This document shows positions 12,001-58,100 of a DNA stretch of 64,000 nt, in pieces. The stretch is from positions 12,815,959 to 12,879,958 of the forward strand of contig NC_089278.1 of assembly GCF_963678975.1 (NCBI RefSeq), given 5' to 3'. The translations under genes were made by a program, and so were the position numbers. The DNA comes from Dysidea avara (taxonomy: Eukaryota; Porifera; Demospongiae; Dictyoceratida; Dysideidae). Position 1 is the first letter of the stretch. Each line of letters starts with the position of its first letter. The notes under the pieces are model-generated. The model was given only the letters and a program-made list of their open reading frames with translations, ran no database searches and was not told where the DNA came from.

Positions 12001-15000
12001 AGTATACACAAGTGCTGGCACTTTCATTGTTGAGGCAAACCCAAAAATTAGTTTGGCTTTGGTACTTTGTGATTTACTGTCATATTCCTTGAACAAAGTC
12101 ATTACTTCATACCAATGTATCTAACTAGAAGCTTTGTAAGGAACCAATTAGGAAAAATCCCTACCTTTTATCAGGATGTGAAGTTCCAAAGTGTCAGGGA
12201 TGCAGACAAGTGTAACACGAGGTGATAAGGGAGTGGTGTCCCATATTGCTGACTGTATACTGAATGCTGATGGTAAATTAAGTGATGGAATGTGAATCAG
12301 TTGTGGAATAATATGATTAATGATTTTGTCTTGTAGGAGTTTAGTGTAGTTTGATTAAATAGAATTAGTCACTTGTTATTTGTATGAAGCTTGATGGTCA
12401 TATGTGATTTGAATGGTGTGCATGTATGGGTGGTACTGGGTGTGTATGTGTGTAGAGAGGTTGATAGCACCATGTCCATTAGTACCTCCCTGTTGCTGCA
12501 GCAGTAGCTTGCTCATGCTAATCATGAGGTTGGATTACAGTGTACCAACTGCCCTCAAGATCAGAATACATATCATTTAGCACACATCAACCTGATGTCT
12601 CTGCAGAGGTTTTGCATGCCTCCTAGTGGATAACTTGTAAATTTTACACTTAGGATACACATAGAGTGGTGGTCTATGTCAGCGTGCTAGTGTTCTATTG
12701 ATCTCTGTAGTTTCCATGTGACCACTGTTAGTAAACCTGCACTGGCAGCATGACGGTCCACTATTGATTTTGTCTGTCTCGTTTCTTTTGAATGTTGTGT
12801 GACTTAAATCGGGTAACAATGAAGAAGAAAAAAGATATGTATAGTGTGTGCATGTGTGTGTGTTTATACGCGCGTACGTGTGTATATGTGTGAGTGTGTC
12901 ATAGATCTTGAGAATGTTGCACTGTAAGTACACTATATTCACTCATTATTTCATGTTCCACCTGATCATTCTCATCTGTCAATGTACAGTAAGATCTAGT
13001 ACATTGATACTGTTAGTTTTATAGAGCAAGTGCTAGCTGATCTGGTGTGTTGTGTACTAGTTGTAGTAATGGTACAAGTTTAGGATGTCAATTCATGTGG
13101 GTAGAGTAGTGATTGCGATATTTGCTTTGAGTGTATGTGTGTGTGTATGTGTTTGTGGCGGACACAGTATTGTAGGTGATGTGGCTAATGGCAGCACCCC
13201 TGATTCTGCCTTGTGTTGGCCTTGCAAGCCAACAAGAGGGCTTTACATTAAGCACACACCATGCTGGAGGGTTGGGGCAGAGATGATGGTCTCCAGACAA
13301 GCAGAAGTGTGCGCACGCGTGCGTGTGTGTGTGGTTTTACACTATCAATCTTTTGAATTTTGGCACCTGCCATTGTCAGGAATAAAATAATGGGCTTGGT
13401 TTAAATGGAGGTTTAAAATTATTGTATGGATGAGACTGAAAACGGTAACAGGATTTCGTATCTGTATTGCATGTTCCTTTATTTCATTCACTTTGAAACA
13501 GTCAGTTGCAGGATTATTGAAAATTTTCTTCCCGTACCGTAATCATTCTGTGGGTTGGAAAGCTGACGCCAGTGCATCCAGACTGAGGAAAAGGATTACT
13601 TTCTGTTAGACCCATTGCATGCACGATTAGCTCACAAGGAGCCTTACAGAAATGCTCACAGTACAGCATAATATTGTCGATCATTCTGCAATCAACTGTA
13701 GGTTGATGCAGTGCAATGTGCTCATTAATGAACACAACATGTGTTAATGTATGTGTTTACGAGCCTCACTATTATTTAGGTGTAATGAGTTCCTGTGTGA
13801 ACTGCCTGGAATTACTGTGATGTCATGTATTATGGGAAATGTTATATCATCATGTAAACTCTGATCCTTGTGGTACCTGTTACTGCTATATTCATAAATT
13901 TATAAGCATTTCTGACTGATACACATGACACAGATACAGATTCAGCATCACAGTTAAGACTATAGTTAGTGGTAAATATCCCTTTACCCCCACATCTATC
14001 AAATTTGATTTTGCCAATCAATCAAATTACAGTACAAGTATTTTGAAGTTCTGGAGAGATTCTATACACACTACAAAATACCCTTTTATGCTCCCTGTAC
14101 TGCTGGGCTTTGTTTACTCATTTGAGTGTCTACACTGTATAAACACCACAACAGTATCCCATAGTGGGACACCTGTACTGGTTTCTGCTCTACCACACAT
14201 GCCTCTTGCTGATGGAGTTATGGTGTGCTGGTCCAACCCTTCTCCATGTCTAGTGGGCTAGAAATGGATGAATCTGTCATTCCCCCCAGCTTCATAGAAT
14301 CATTGATAATTTGATTGCTGTTTGATAAAATGTGGACAGAAGAATCTTGGTAATCTGATTGCTGTTTGATAGACTAAGATTTCTTGCCGTTTCTGAACAG
14401 TAATGTGGTTATGTTCTGCTCATCTTGAGGGGTGCGGTTTATCATATGCTAATAGTGAATATATATGTCTTTTGTGCTATAGATTTGCAGTCAGTTACAT
14501 AGTGATACAGTGGTACTAAGCTATCTTTATAGAAAGCTCATCAACCAACTTTTGATTCTCCAAATGGAAGAGATATTCAGTGTAAATAAATGCGCATTAA
14601 GTGTGAAGGCTTTAAGTCACTTGCCTAGTAAGGCCAAAACTTTTTTTACTAGCTTATACATGTTCCACTGCATGTAGCAGTAGTGGCCCAGACAATGTTC
14701 TAGGGCAGGTAATGATATAGGAGGGTGGGGTACCAGTAAGGAAGTGCTTGTGATGTCACCTTATAAGACCTCACTGTGGTAACTTGTATGTCATCTAATT
14801 GTCACTTGTTGGCAAACATTATGAACACTTGTTGCTCTTCTAATGTCAGACATTGCAGGGCTACCTTGTGTATATAAAGGCTTGAGTTGTCAGTGGTGCT
14901 GTTTGAAACTGCTGTAGAGGATTTTTATTGTAGCTGCTTGAGGTAGGGGGATGGGTGTGTGTGGTGTAGTGACTTGTGTGTATACATACTGGTGATTTCT

Positions 15001-15860
15001 TGAATGGTGAAACCATCTTTTGTTGGTACGCCTTTAGCTGTTGTTTGTTGTGGGTGTGTTTAGTAGGTTAGTCTTGTTGAAGGTGTGTGGACAATTCACA
15101 TTAGTGGCAGTATGTACTGAATTGTATAACTACTACCATACTTAAACAATGTATTTTACCAAGGAGTACTTAGTTGTATTATTATAATTTGTAGGTGGGT
15201 TGAGTTAGTTATTCAAGAGGCACTACCTGACGCACAGCAGTGGGAGTATTCATTGTGTAACGGTATCTGTTTGTGCAAGTTGGGAGCTAAACTGATACCA
15301 GATTTTCCCGTCTGGAAGAAAGTCTACGATCCTGACCAGAGCAGGTTTAAGGTATTACAGTGTACTTTACCCCAAATGCCTGTTTCATATGTGTTTCAAG
15401 TAGTGTGCCTTTTATTATAAACATTTGTGTATGCAGTTATGTAGACTCTTCCTGTTTTTGTTGTATGGCTATTTCATGTAGACTAGAGGATTAGAGTACA
15501 GACACACAGATAACATTAACTTCTTTCTACTTGCATTGAAGAAGCTAGGACTACCAAAGGTATGTCAGTCTAGGTATACCTGACATCTCGGTGAACTTCA
15601 GTTGTATTTTAGGTCTTCCATCCCTCGACTATTGATGTTTTTAAGAGCAAGAATATTCCTCAAATTATCTATTGCCTTCATGCTCTAAGGTACAACAACT
15701 TGTCTTAAATATTTTCTGAAGATTATGTTCATGAATGCATTCTGTTTTCCTTGTAGCCATTTTTTGAAGGCTAAAGGATCTGTAAAAGTGCCTATACTTG
15801 ATTTGTACGGCAAAGCAAAATTTTCTGGTGAGCCAAGTTTGTGTGTGTGTGCGTGCGTGC

Positions 15861-15917
<57 letters not shown>

Positions 15918-18900
15918 GTGGTGTTCATATTACTGTGGTATATAATGGTGTTTATTGTTCCCATAGAGGAGGTTGTTTCTAAGATTAGCGTGCAACTTGA
16001 GAAGAGCAAAAAAGACTTACCAGCTTTTGACGTTGTTGAAAATCTTGTTGAAGAAGAGGTGGGGTACTATACAACATAATGTTATGGACACACTTTGTGT
16101 GTCACACTATATTCAGCCTTGAACACTATGCTATGTTGTAAGTAGTGTTTTGCTCCCTGTTGTTCAGGTTTATATATAGAGAAGTAAGGGTAGTTGGGAG
16201 TGTCACTAGGATCAATATTGTGTTTATGTACAGCCTATTGCACTACATAAAACATAGCACCTTAACATTGTGTGACTTCTGTGTATGTGTGTCATTCCTA
16301 CAGTTACAATACGAGTCAATGGGTCTAACAGTGGAAACTTCAGATGACAGTACAGCTCACTCCGCTAATGGTACGGCTGATGCAGTCGGAGAGACCACAC
16401 CACCCCCAGCTGTTGCCCCTAGTTTGTCACCAAAAGTGGCATCAGTAGTTAATGGCAATCAGACTACATCCAGTACCACAACAACATCAGCACCTAAAAT
16501 AGACCTTCATAGTTTGTTTGATGACCCCTCCTATGCTGAGCTACAGAGTATGATTGAAGATATGGAGAAATTAGGACAAGGTTTTGACTTGCGCTCGCCC
16601 ACACCTGAACCAACCGTGACAGCATCTGAGTCTGCAGTGGCTAAAGCACGTTCAATGTCTCCACCTGTTACTGTTGCTATTAATTTTGATGAGGAAGAAG
16701 CCGCATCGAGAGTTTCCCCAGTTGTAGAGTACACTTGTAAAGATTCTGCTGTGAAGGCTGCCGTCTATTCCACTGTGGATAAATTGAAGAAGAAGAAAAG
16801 AAGTAGTTCTACAACTAGTAAGGCATCAATTGAGAGTTGTATGTGACTGTCTGTGAACAAGTCCATTTGGAGCTTATACCATTGTGTGCTGAAATTTGTG
16901 CATTGTTCTAATTGCATGTACTTATAATACAATACACCTGTTGTGAATTGTGATTTAATATTGATTGTCGTACATATAGGCATCATTAATATGGTATCAT
17001 TGTTGTGTTCTTTAGTTGATACAACAATTTCTGAGGTGGATGAAGCAGTTGAGTTCGCTGATCCTGTCGAGACAGTTAAGAAGCTGAAGGCAGCAGCCAC
17101 GGCCAATTCAATGGCATACGTGTTCACTGATATCAAATACGCTAATCTGTACCATGAGGCACTGAAGAAAGAGAAAAGCTTTGGCATGCCAAACAGTGCA
17201 GTGGTGAGTGGATTCTTGCATTACGCATCTCTGCCTTAAACAGGTTAAGTGTTCTTTTCTTTGAACCCTTTGTAGTTTTTGGTGTGGATATTTGTGAAAA
17301 AGCATGCACATCCATTTGTTTTCCAACAGGTGATATTTAGGGGGATTAACAGAGACAAGTGTGAAAAGATGCTGGAGAAAATGAGGTAAGTTGTTTCATT
17401 GATGCTTTCTCTAGTATTGTCTTCTTGTATACTTATAAATTGTGTATTATTTATAGTCCTGGAGCATACATACTGAGAGCCTGCCCGGATTCAAACACTG
17501 AGTTTGTTTTCTCTTATCGGTAAGTTTTGGGTAGTGTCTTTTAGTGTATGCACACACATGCATACAGACAAACCACACTTGTATGAATTCAAAGAGACTA
17601 TTGTTTACCTGTTGCATGATTATTATTGTAGCAATCAGACTGGGACTAAACACTGGAAGATTATACCCACCGATGGCAAGTATACTTGGGGTAACAGTCC
17701 TGCATTTGACAATATTGAGGATTTTATTGAGGTTAGTCCGTGTGTTTGTGTGTAGTCTATTTAGAGCACACAGTACACGAGTGTAATAAACTAACATATA
17801 CAACACACTTCATTTCAATTATCTAGCATTGTGACATAATTACTATGGTGTGTTTTTACTTCACATAGAATTTTGCTCGGTGTCTGTCATCAGCCACTAA
17901 ACTAAAGGTCTATCCTGGTATGACCAATAACCTTCAGCCAGAACAATCTGAAGTGGATGGAGTGAGTTTACAGCATTAACTGTCACAATTAAATGCTAAT
18001 TGATTGTAACTTGTCACCTGTAGAGAAGTTGTGTTCTCTAGTACCTTAGATTTTGTCATTTACAACATTTTTTGAAGTCAAGTAATATTTGGTGACAGGT
18101 TACAGAAAGTGTGTACGTGTAGTGCACATGGGTATGTGTATAGTGTGCGTGCATGCGTGCGTGTGCACGTGTATGGCAGAGGGATGTAGGGGGTGTGTAT
18201 TGCTTGCTATCTGTGTCACTATTTGTAGAGTATGTGGTGTGCTGCTCATGATCACATGATCATAATAGGTCAGAGAAAAACTTGATGACAGTAGTTCAGA
18301 ACAACCACTGACCAGAGAGCAGATCAATCGTGTCATAGTAGAGGTCAACTCCACCATCAGTGGGCTGAAGAGAGCAGAGAAGCCTGAGGTAATGTATATC
18401 TGCACAATTGTACATACTACAGTAAAATCTATCTGTCCTGGTCACCCTTAGGCCAAAAATGTTCTGACCTTGCAGAAAACCTCTATCGTGTTGAACTACA
18501 TGTTTATATGGAAAATGTTTTGGCATGTTTATTATGTCTGAGTGATGCATGGATTGTTCTTGTTCATTACAGACTTCCCCTCCTCCGCTACCGAGTAAAC
18601 CACCTAGCAAGACACCATGGACATCTCAGGTATGTATTTGTGAGATCAGTGTTGTGAGGATCTGTGAAGAACTAGTATGACTTGACTGAGTACTTAGTTG
18701 TACTGTTAATGAAACTGTTTTAAAGCCCTTTCACTGCTATTTTGTCTTAAGAGGGCATGTCACTATAAACCACCATATCTCACAAACTAAAGCATGACTA
18801 AACCTGTATATAACATTGTTTGCTATTGTCTAAAGAATTCGATTATATCACTACTGTTTACATAAAGGCAACCACACAAATGTTATAAGACCATAAATTG

Positions 18901-21188
18901 TAAAGAAAATTGGGCCATCAGCTTTGTGTGCACATTCTACCATTAGCAAACAAGAGTTCCAATGTTCCTTACTACACTGTTTAAAATCAAATGTTAAGGG
19001 TTGTTTTTCAGGTGCTACATGCACAAATACACACATGGCCTATAATCCACCTTACAATACAAACCTCCTACCTCCCTTCCCTTGTGTAGACTACATGGTT
19101 TTCATTTTGATAATCTCTTCAGTATGCTAATAACACTCCATGGATGAACAGGTGATTACAATGTTACAGACCCAAGGATTTGTTTACCCATTTCCCCTTT
19201 TTTTTTAGGTGCGTGCCCATTTCAGAATAGGTACATTGGCATGAATAATGTTATAGTGTGTGTAAATCTCTATCATTAGCATGAGGATGTCACATGGTAT
19301 CCTTAGCGGTCAAAGAGTTTTAAAATTGGTAGAATTATTATAGATTTAATTTAGCTCATCCCTCGTATACTGGAATCCTTTTCAGTGTACAGTGCTTAGT
19401 TGTTAATAGTTTTTATTGCTATTTTGTATGTGTTTATTTTGATGTAGAGTGTAAGGAAGATCAGTCGGTCTGATGCTGAGTCTTTGTTGGAACAAAATGG
19501 CAGGTGTGTATGTGGTATAAATGTCTTTCTATACTGTACTATCGTTCTGAATGTCTAAATGAAAGCATATTACTTTCAACTTCAACATTCCCAGTACTTT
19601 ATTGTATACAGGCATGGCACTACAGTACAGTCCACCTGTAGTTGCTGCTTTGGGTGGTGGCTTGCAGAGTCAGTGAATAACTTCTTTTTTTTCGGTTTTG
19701 CAAAACAAAAATTTGCAGTCATTGAATCACCTTTTTAATCACCATCTGAAAGTGTTTTAAGAGTAAATTATGGGAGGCATGTTGTAAGAGATTAATCTAA
19801 TCACCGCACACAAGAATTAGTATATACTGTTGGTGTAGGCCTGGTTCATTTCTGGTACGTCCGAGTGAAACAGAGCCAGGTGGCTATGCCATAGTGTTCA
19901 GAACTAGAGAGGAAATGAAGAGATGGAAAATTGTTACCAAAGATGGCCAGTTCATGGTTCACCCCCGACCACAAAAGTACCCAACTCTAGAGGCAGTTAT
20001 AGAAGTGAGTGATTTTATGTTTTTGAATCAATACTGTATTTTGCCAGTTTAACACTATTAGCTGGTGAAAATATACACAGCAGTTGAAGTTGACTTTGCA
20101 TAACTTCTCTTGTAGGTATTTGTGAAAGGATTAAAGGAACACACAGGTTTAGACATGGTCCAACTTGATTTACTGGAGGACCAAGTTGTGAAGTCACCAG
20201 TTTCCAAGCAACCTCGGGAACTCCCTACATTAGTTACCAAGCAACCATCCACCCATTCTAAGCAGCAGTCCCCAGCTGCCCGGTCAATGTCATCATCATC
20301 ACGAGAAGTGTCACCATTAATGTCATCCGGTAGTTCTACTGAAGAGGTCGCTTATAGTCGACTGAACTTCAACAAAGCGAAGAGGCAAGATGATATACCT
20401 GAACCACCTATGTTGAGTACACAAGAGAGTTATTCTGCTCTGTCAAGACATGGTAAGTGTAATGTACCTCTGCTCTGTCAAGACATGGTAGTGCAATTCA
20501 AATAGTGAATAAAATTCACTTTAATATTTAGGGTATCTCTTAAGCCACTTGTATAATGCTGTAGAATGTTAGAGTACATGTGGAAAGAAGAAAGTGGAAA
20601 TAATTACACTACCAGCCCTTTACGTTCACATTTCAAAAGCTGAAATAACTGCTATAGTATAAAAAGCAGTGTAATGAGTTTGTCTTTTGACAGTGTGATT
20701 AAGTAGTACTGTGTTGTTGACTCATTTAGTGAATGTTGTGTTACTCTGTCACAGACACCAGTCCGTCTCGTAGTTTATCAAAACTCAATCCACATAATGT
20801 TACCAGTTGGTCAGTTGATGATGTTACTCAATGGTTGATCGGTGAAGGGCTCGGACAATTTACTGAGGTCAGTATGAACACTGAATAAGTGATATTAGAG
20901 TATGTTGTAGTGGTAGCAGTTAGTGTATGTGCAAGCAGTACCCACTAGATAAAAATCAAAACTGCTTAGCCATACCTATTAACTAAGTAGTTCATGGTTT
21001 TTATTTTTGTTGTACAAATATATTTATTGTAGGAATTCAAAGAGAATGTGGTAGATGGTGAATGTCTCATTAACCTGGACACAGCTCAGCTACGTGACGA
21101 CTTAGGTATAAAAGCCCTTGGGCATCGTCATCGCCTGATGAAGAAGATCAACAAAGTGAAGGAGGGCTGTGGCTTGCCCACCTCATAA
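9013..21188 (+). CDS. CH-SH2-SH2-SAM adaptor protein (19 exons)
   Basis: Nineteen exons join with consistent phases into about 864 codons: 9013-9092, 15195-15351, 15482-15559, 15613-15689, 15757-15827, 15967-16058, 16304-16838, 17016-17203, 17330-17385, 17457-17519, 17632-17731, 17869-17961, 18269-18388, 18573-18629, 19448-19503, 19839-20004, 20116-20452, 20755-20867, 21033-21188. Order: an IQGAP-type calponin-homology domain (about residues 12-170), a Ser/Thr/Pro-rich linker, an SH2 domain (427-505), a proline-rich exon, a second SH2 (590-675), a Ser-rich stretch with a YSRL tyrosine motif near 743, and a SAM domain (790-856). CH domains bind actin or regulators, SH2 binds phosphotyrosine and SAM oligomerises, so a cytoplasmic adaptor linking tyrosine-kinase signals to the cytoskeleton is inferred. 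No catalytic domain is present. The start is the first ATG before the CH core (MAAFGSRVDNKKEVAYEYL). Each domain is clear; I do not know this combination as a named family. Confidence 0.85.
9093..15194. other. Intron 1 (6.1 kb) of the CH-SH2-SAM gene
   Basis: The intron starts GTGAGT and ends TTGTAG. No exon could be supported inside it; tested frames are short and lack motifs. It holds a tRNA-type SINE at about 11066-11485 and several TG/CA-rich tracts (11480-11525, 12845-12900, 13125-13155, 13305-13335). Near 10555-10690 is a fragment resembling the TGGAACC-type elements found later in the window. Confidence 0.55.
11066..11485 (+). mobile_element. SINE-like repeat with tRNA-type B box
   Basis: The head contains GGTTCTGGGATCGATGCCC, close to a pol III B box. 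It is followed by a body with GGGGACCTGGTGGCC and CATCCCAGTGCTGGTTCGC. The same body recurs at 22945-23165 and, reversed, at 22500-22640. This points to a tRNA-derived retroposon family. No long open frame of its own is present. Confidence 0.6.
15195..16058 (+). CDS. CH-domain exons (2-6) of the adaptor gene
   Basis: With exon 1 these five exons give the IQGAP-like CH domain. Landmarks are YEYLCHLEEARKWVE in helix 1, CNGICLCKLG, KKVYDPDQSRFK, the strongly conserved GLEYRHTDNINFFLLAL, IPQIIYCLHALSHFL and VPILDLYGKAKFS. The HTDNIN-x-FL and IYCLHALS motifs are hallmarks of the IQGAP/RasGAP-like CH subfamily rather than of spectrin or actinin pairs. No IQ motif or GAP-related domain follows, unlike true IQGAPs. 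A (TG)n tract lies in the intron after exon 5 (15838-15914). Confidence 0.9.
16304..16838 (+). CDS. Low-complexity linker exon (7) of the adaptor gene
   Basis: This largest exon encodes about 178 residues rich in Ser, Thr, Pro and Ala. It includes an acidic/hydrophobic segment (LFDDPSYAELQSMIEDMEKL) that could form a short coiled coil, and a basic tract (DKLKKKKRSSS) near its end. No known domain is visible. The tyrosine in DPSYAEL lies in an acidic context and could be a kinase target; that is inference. Confidence 0.8.
17330..17961 (+). CDS. First SH2 domain exons (9-12) of the adaptor gene
   Basis: The exons encode FRGINRDKCEKMLEKM (helix A), GAYILRACPDS (the strand with the phosphate-binding arginine, here YILR instead of FLVR), then VFSYRN, KHWKI, DGKYTW and NIEDFIENF. 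The order and spacing fit an SH2 fold. The preceding exon 8 (17016-17203) has no recognised domain. The loop composition is unusual, so binding of phosphotyrosine is likely but not certain. Confidence 0.75.
18573..20004 (+). CDS. Proline-rich and second SH2 exons (14-16) of the adaptor
   Basis: Exon 14 (18573-18629) encodes PPPLPSKPPSKTP, a good candidate SH3 ligand. Exons 15 and 16 encode KISRSDAESLLEQ, GSFLVRPSE and YAIVFR, RWKIVTKDGQFMVHP, YPTLEAVIEVF. The FLVR arginine and the following RPSE loop are intact, so this SH2 should be able to bind phosphotyrosine. The domain finishes at the start of exon 17. Confidence 0.9.
20116..21188 (+). CDS. C-terminal exons (17-19) with SAM domain
   Basis: Exon 17 completes the second SH2 and adds a Ser/Pro-rich region. 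It contains EEVAYSRLNF, which fits the V-x-Y-x-x-L pattern of ITIM-like tyrosine motifs. Exons 18 and 19 encode a SAM domain: VTSWSVDDVTQWLIGEGLGQ, FKENVVDGECLINLDTAQL, DLGIKALGHRHRLMKKINKV. The stop TAA is at 21186-21188. Gene A begins 340 bases downstream on the same strand. Confidence 0.88.
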
Positions 21189-21444
21189 CAATTTTTACTA
21201 TTAATTGTATTATAATTGTGCAGATTGAACTTGTCATATTTTTTTTATCATAATCTTTGTAATCTGTTGTAAAATTGTCGTTTTTAATTGTAACCATGTA
21301 CCCATATACTGTAGTTGGTGATGGTAATTATATATGCAGGCATTGAGCCTGCCCTTTAGCATACTCTGCGTTGAATTCTAGGTGCAAGCGTGGCTACTAC
21401 CAAACCATAAACTGTATCCCAATTTAGAGTATTACGTCATTTTG

Positions 21445-21471
21445 ATTCGTCAAATTCCCAGGTAATTCCCC
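21445..21471 (+). promoter_or_regulatory. Conserved promoter block with kappaB-like site (gene A)
   Basis: A 27-base block ending in GGTAATTCCCC is identical to one upstream of gene B (60220-60246), 58 bases before the ATG here. On the reverse strand it reads GGGGAATTACC, one base off the Rel/NF-kappaB pattern GGGRNWYYCC. A CRE-like TTACGTCA lies just upstream (about 21432-21439). Conservation between paralogues supports a regulatory or 5'-leader role; Rel binding is inference. Confidence 0.5.
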
Positions 21472-21528
21472 TCATCTGAACAAAAGATGGTACCCTCACT
21501 ACACCCTCTCCACATCGAGTAAACAGCG

Positions 21529-55047
<33,519 letters not shown>

Positions 55048-55139
55048 TTTAGCTATAGTCTTTTTTACTGTTATTATAATTATATGTGTTATACATGCAC
55101 AAAGTTAATGTTAAATATTGTTTGTATGGGACTGTTGTG

Positions 55140-55145
55140 AATAAA
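55140..55145 (+). terminator. Polyadenylation signal of gene A
   Basis: AATAAA lies 93 bases after the stop codon of gene A. A second AATAAA occurs near 55194. Either could direct 3' end formation. Confidence 0.55.
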
Positions 55146-55147
55146 AA

Positions 55148-58100
55148 TGTTGGGATGATTTCTGTGACCATTCCATATGAGAATTTTTGACTTCAATAAA
55201 GCATAGCTACACACCAGCACAACATTTGCATACAGTTGCATACCAGTATACAAATGCTAACGTATAGCTAAGGACCATGATCATATATTGTCAGCAACTA
55301 TGTCTTCTGCAAAATCCTTAACTACACACAGTATATACCCAATACTAACTATAAATATCCTCCAGGTGTTGGCACTGCATGACATATATCATACAGTATG
55401 ATAGTACTGTATAGTAGGGACCACAAAGGAGTAGGCGTGGCCCACGAAATAATAGCACCCAAAAAAAACAGCCTCAATTTCCCCTGATGATGATGAGGCA
55501 GTATTGGCCAGGTAAAACTAAACCAAACAAGCTTTCAGATCAACCCGAAATGCTTTCAACAAGTTGCTACGGAATAACTGACTGATGCCTTCAGACAAGC
55601 GTAACTCAATAATGGCTAAGGCTACAGGCTTGATTTTTTCACTGTTCGATGTTGCTTAGGCCTGACAGGTGCCTTTTGGCATACCACAGTACGTACAATG
55701 CATTCTTCATGGACTTACCAGTGTCCTCCTTTGTGTCCCATTCATCTTTGCTGACAGCGGAAAGTGTCGATTTGGCAATAGCACGTGATGGCTTCCCTTC
55801 GTAACGGAAATCGTCCGTATTTGTCATAGTGGCTATTTTGATAGCAAAGGTGCTTTTCAAACAGTTCTTGATTCGAAATGCTGCGTAACGGGTTGAACAT
55901 ATCTGACAACGAAGCATAATGGATACTTCACTTTTAAGACAATAATTGGGGCACGCGGCACCATTTCAGATGCGGTATGCGTGGGTTCATCAGTCATAAT
56001 AATTATTTACAAAAAAAGTTAGCAAACAAGTACACAGAAAAATTTGGAATTTTCAACTAGAGTAGGGACCATAGCACATTGATAAAAAGTACTGAAACAA
56101 GCTGGAGTAGAGCACAATATTAAATCACAGTAAGACAATAAGCAGGGTTATATCCCTACTGTGCTCAAGATGCCGCAATGGAAATGCACAGTGGGATATA
56201 ACACTTCTTATTGTTTTACTGTGATTTAATATCATGCTCTACTCCAGCTTGTTTCAGTACTTTTTATCAATGTGCTTGAGCACAGTAGGGATATAACACT
56301 GCTTATTGTCTTACTGTGATTTAATATCGTGCTCTACTCCAGCTTGTTTCAGTACTTTTTATCAATGTGCTATGGTCCCTACTCTAGTTGAAAATTCCAA
56401 ATTTTTCTGTGCACTTGTTTGTTAACTTTTTTTGTAAATAATTATTATGACTGATGAACATATGCATACCGCATCTGAAATGGTGCCGCGTGCCCCATTA
56501 TTGTCTGAAAAGTGAAGTATCCATTATGCTTCGTTGTCAGCTATGTTTAACCCATTACGCAGTATTTCGAATCAAGAACTGTTCGAAAAGCACCTCTGCT
56601 ATCAAAATAGCCACCATGATAAATATGGACGATTTCTGTTATGAAGGGAAGCCATCATGTGCTATCACCAAATTGACACTTTTTGAGCACAGTAGTGATA
56701 TAACACTTCTTATTGTTTTACTGTGATTTAATATCATGCGCTACTCCAGCTTGTTTCAGTACTTTTTATCGATGTGCTATCCCTCACAGTTATAGTCCTC
56801 CACTGGAAATGCTAGCTATAACATTTCTAGAATTTAAGATGCCAATTCCCCTAGCTTGACAGAATTTCTTAATACACATGATAAAATTCTGCATAATTAT
56901 ACAAAGAAAGGAGGGAGCACTGTCTACATTGAGATTTATAGATTTCAAACATACATGTAATGGTTATAACATATACTCATTTGGTTTGTATCTGATTTGT
57001 AAACATGATGATGCCTGAGGGCCACAGAGTGAATAAGTGTTTCAGATAGCTATTCATAGCAATGGTAGTCTTCATAGTTTGTGACCATTTGGCACATACA
57101 AGATTTTTTTCAGTAACCTACTCTGATAAATTAAAGTATATATAGGAACATGTTCATTACAACTCTTCTGAACTATAAGGGGAATGGTGTGTGAACTGGA
57201 ATTAAACTTCTTCTCTACATGTGCATTGCTGTCACCATTACATTGTGCCAAACATCCAGCTATATTATAGCATTTGTTTTTATATATCTTCTATCTGCAG
57301 TATATTATAGGTTTCTTTAGTGCTTTTGAAAGACTATATACATACAGATATAATGCTTGGGTCTCTTTATAACTATATGAAAGTTTAATTCTGTCAGGGC
57401 TAGCTGACAGAAATTTTGTGTTTGACCAACCTACATGCACCTAATTATAAACTTTCCCTCTACCTGCACGTTGTATTTGAGGGGAATCTTGATGTACATA
57501 GAGCTCTGCACAAACATAAACAACTAAAGTAGCCCTTTACAATCCCATATGCTCTAGAATAACCATAATATGGACTCAGTGGAATTCCTATGTACCATAA
57601 GTGGCTCTGTAAGGCTCCTGGTGAAAATACACAAGATCTTGTAGTTGTATGTTGTTGGCCACAGTTTTTAGTATCAATTCAAACTGCTGCAATTATAAAC
57701 TAATAAAACATCTTACAGCTTCTAGGTTGCACCAAGGGTGGGTGGGGGGGCATGGGGCTGAAGTGCCTTCCCTCCAAAATTTTACTTGTGCAAGCTACTA
57801 GAGCTGTAGTACAGGTGCAATTGCATCTTATGCATGCATGGGCAGTGAAAAGATGGAAAGAGTCAGGGGAATAACTACCAAGAAGGGCTAAAGAAATTAT
57901 GAGTAAGACTTAACCTATAGCTGCTGTGTAACCCGAAATACTCTAATATATAGAACAGTCAACTACTCTAATACATTCATCATTTTTGTATAAGACCAGT
58001 GTATAAGCTGAAATTAAACCTATTCTTCTTGACCTGTGCAGTGCTATCTCACCATTATTGTGTCAATCGTCCTGCCATATACCAAATTGCTTATAAAGTT

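Noticed and set aside
15725..16079. Two overlapping frames through the TG repeat after adaptor exon 5
   Set aside because: A good GTGAGCC donor after 15827 and an acceptor at 15965-15966 remove the repeat and restore the CH-domain sequence.
55639..56726. Two small genes, one on each strand, with similar proteins
   Set aside because: They are the two arms of the same palindromic element read in opposite directions.
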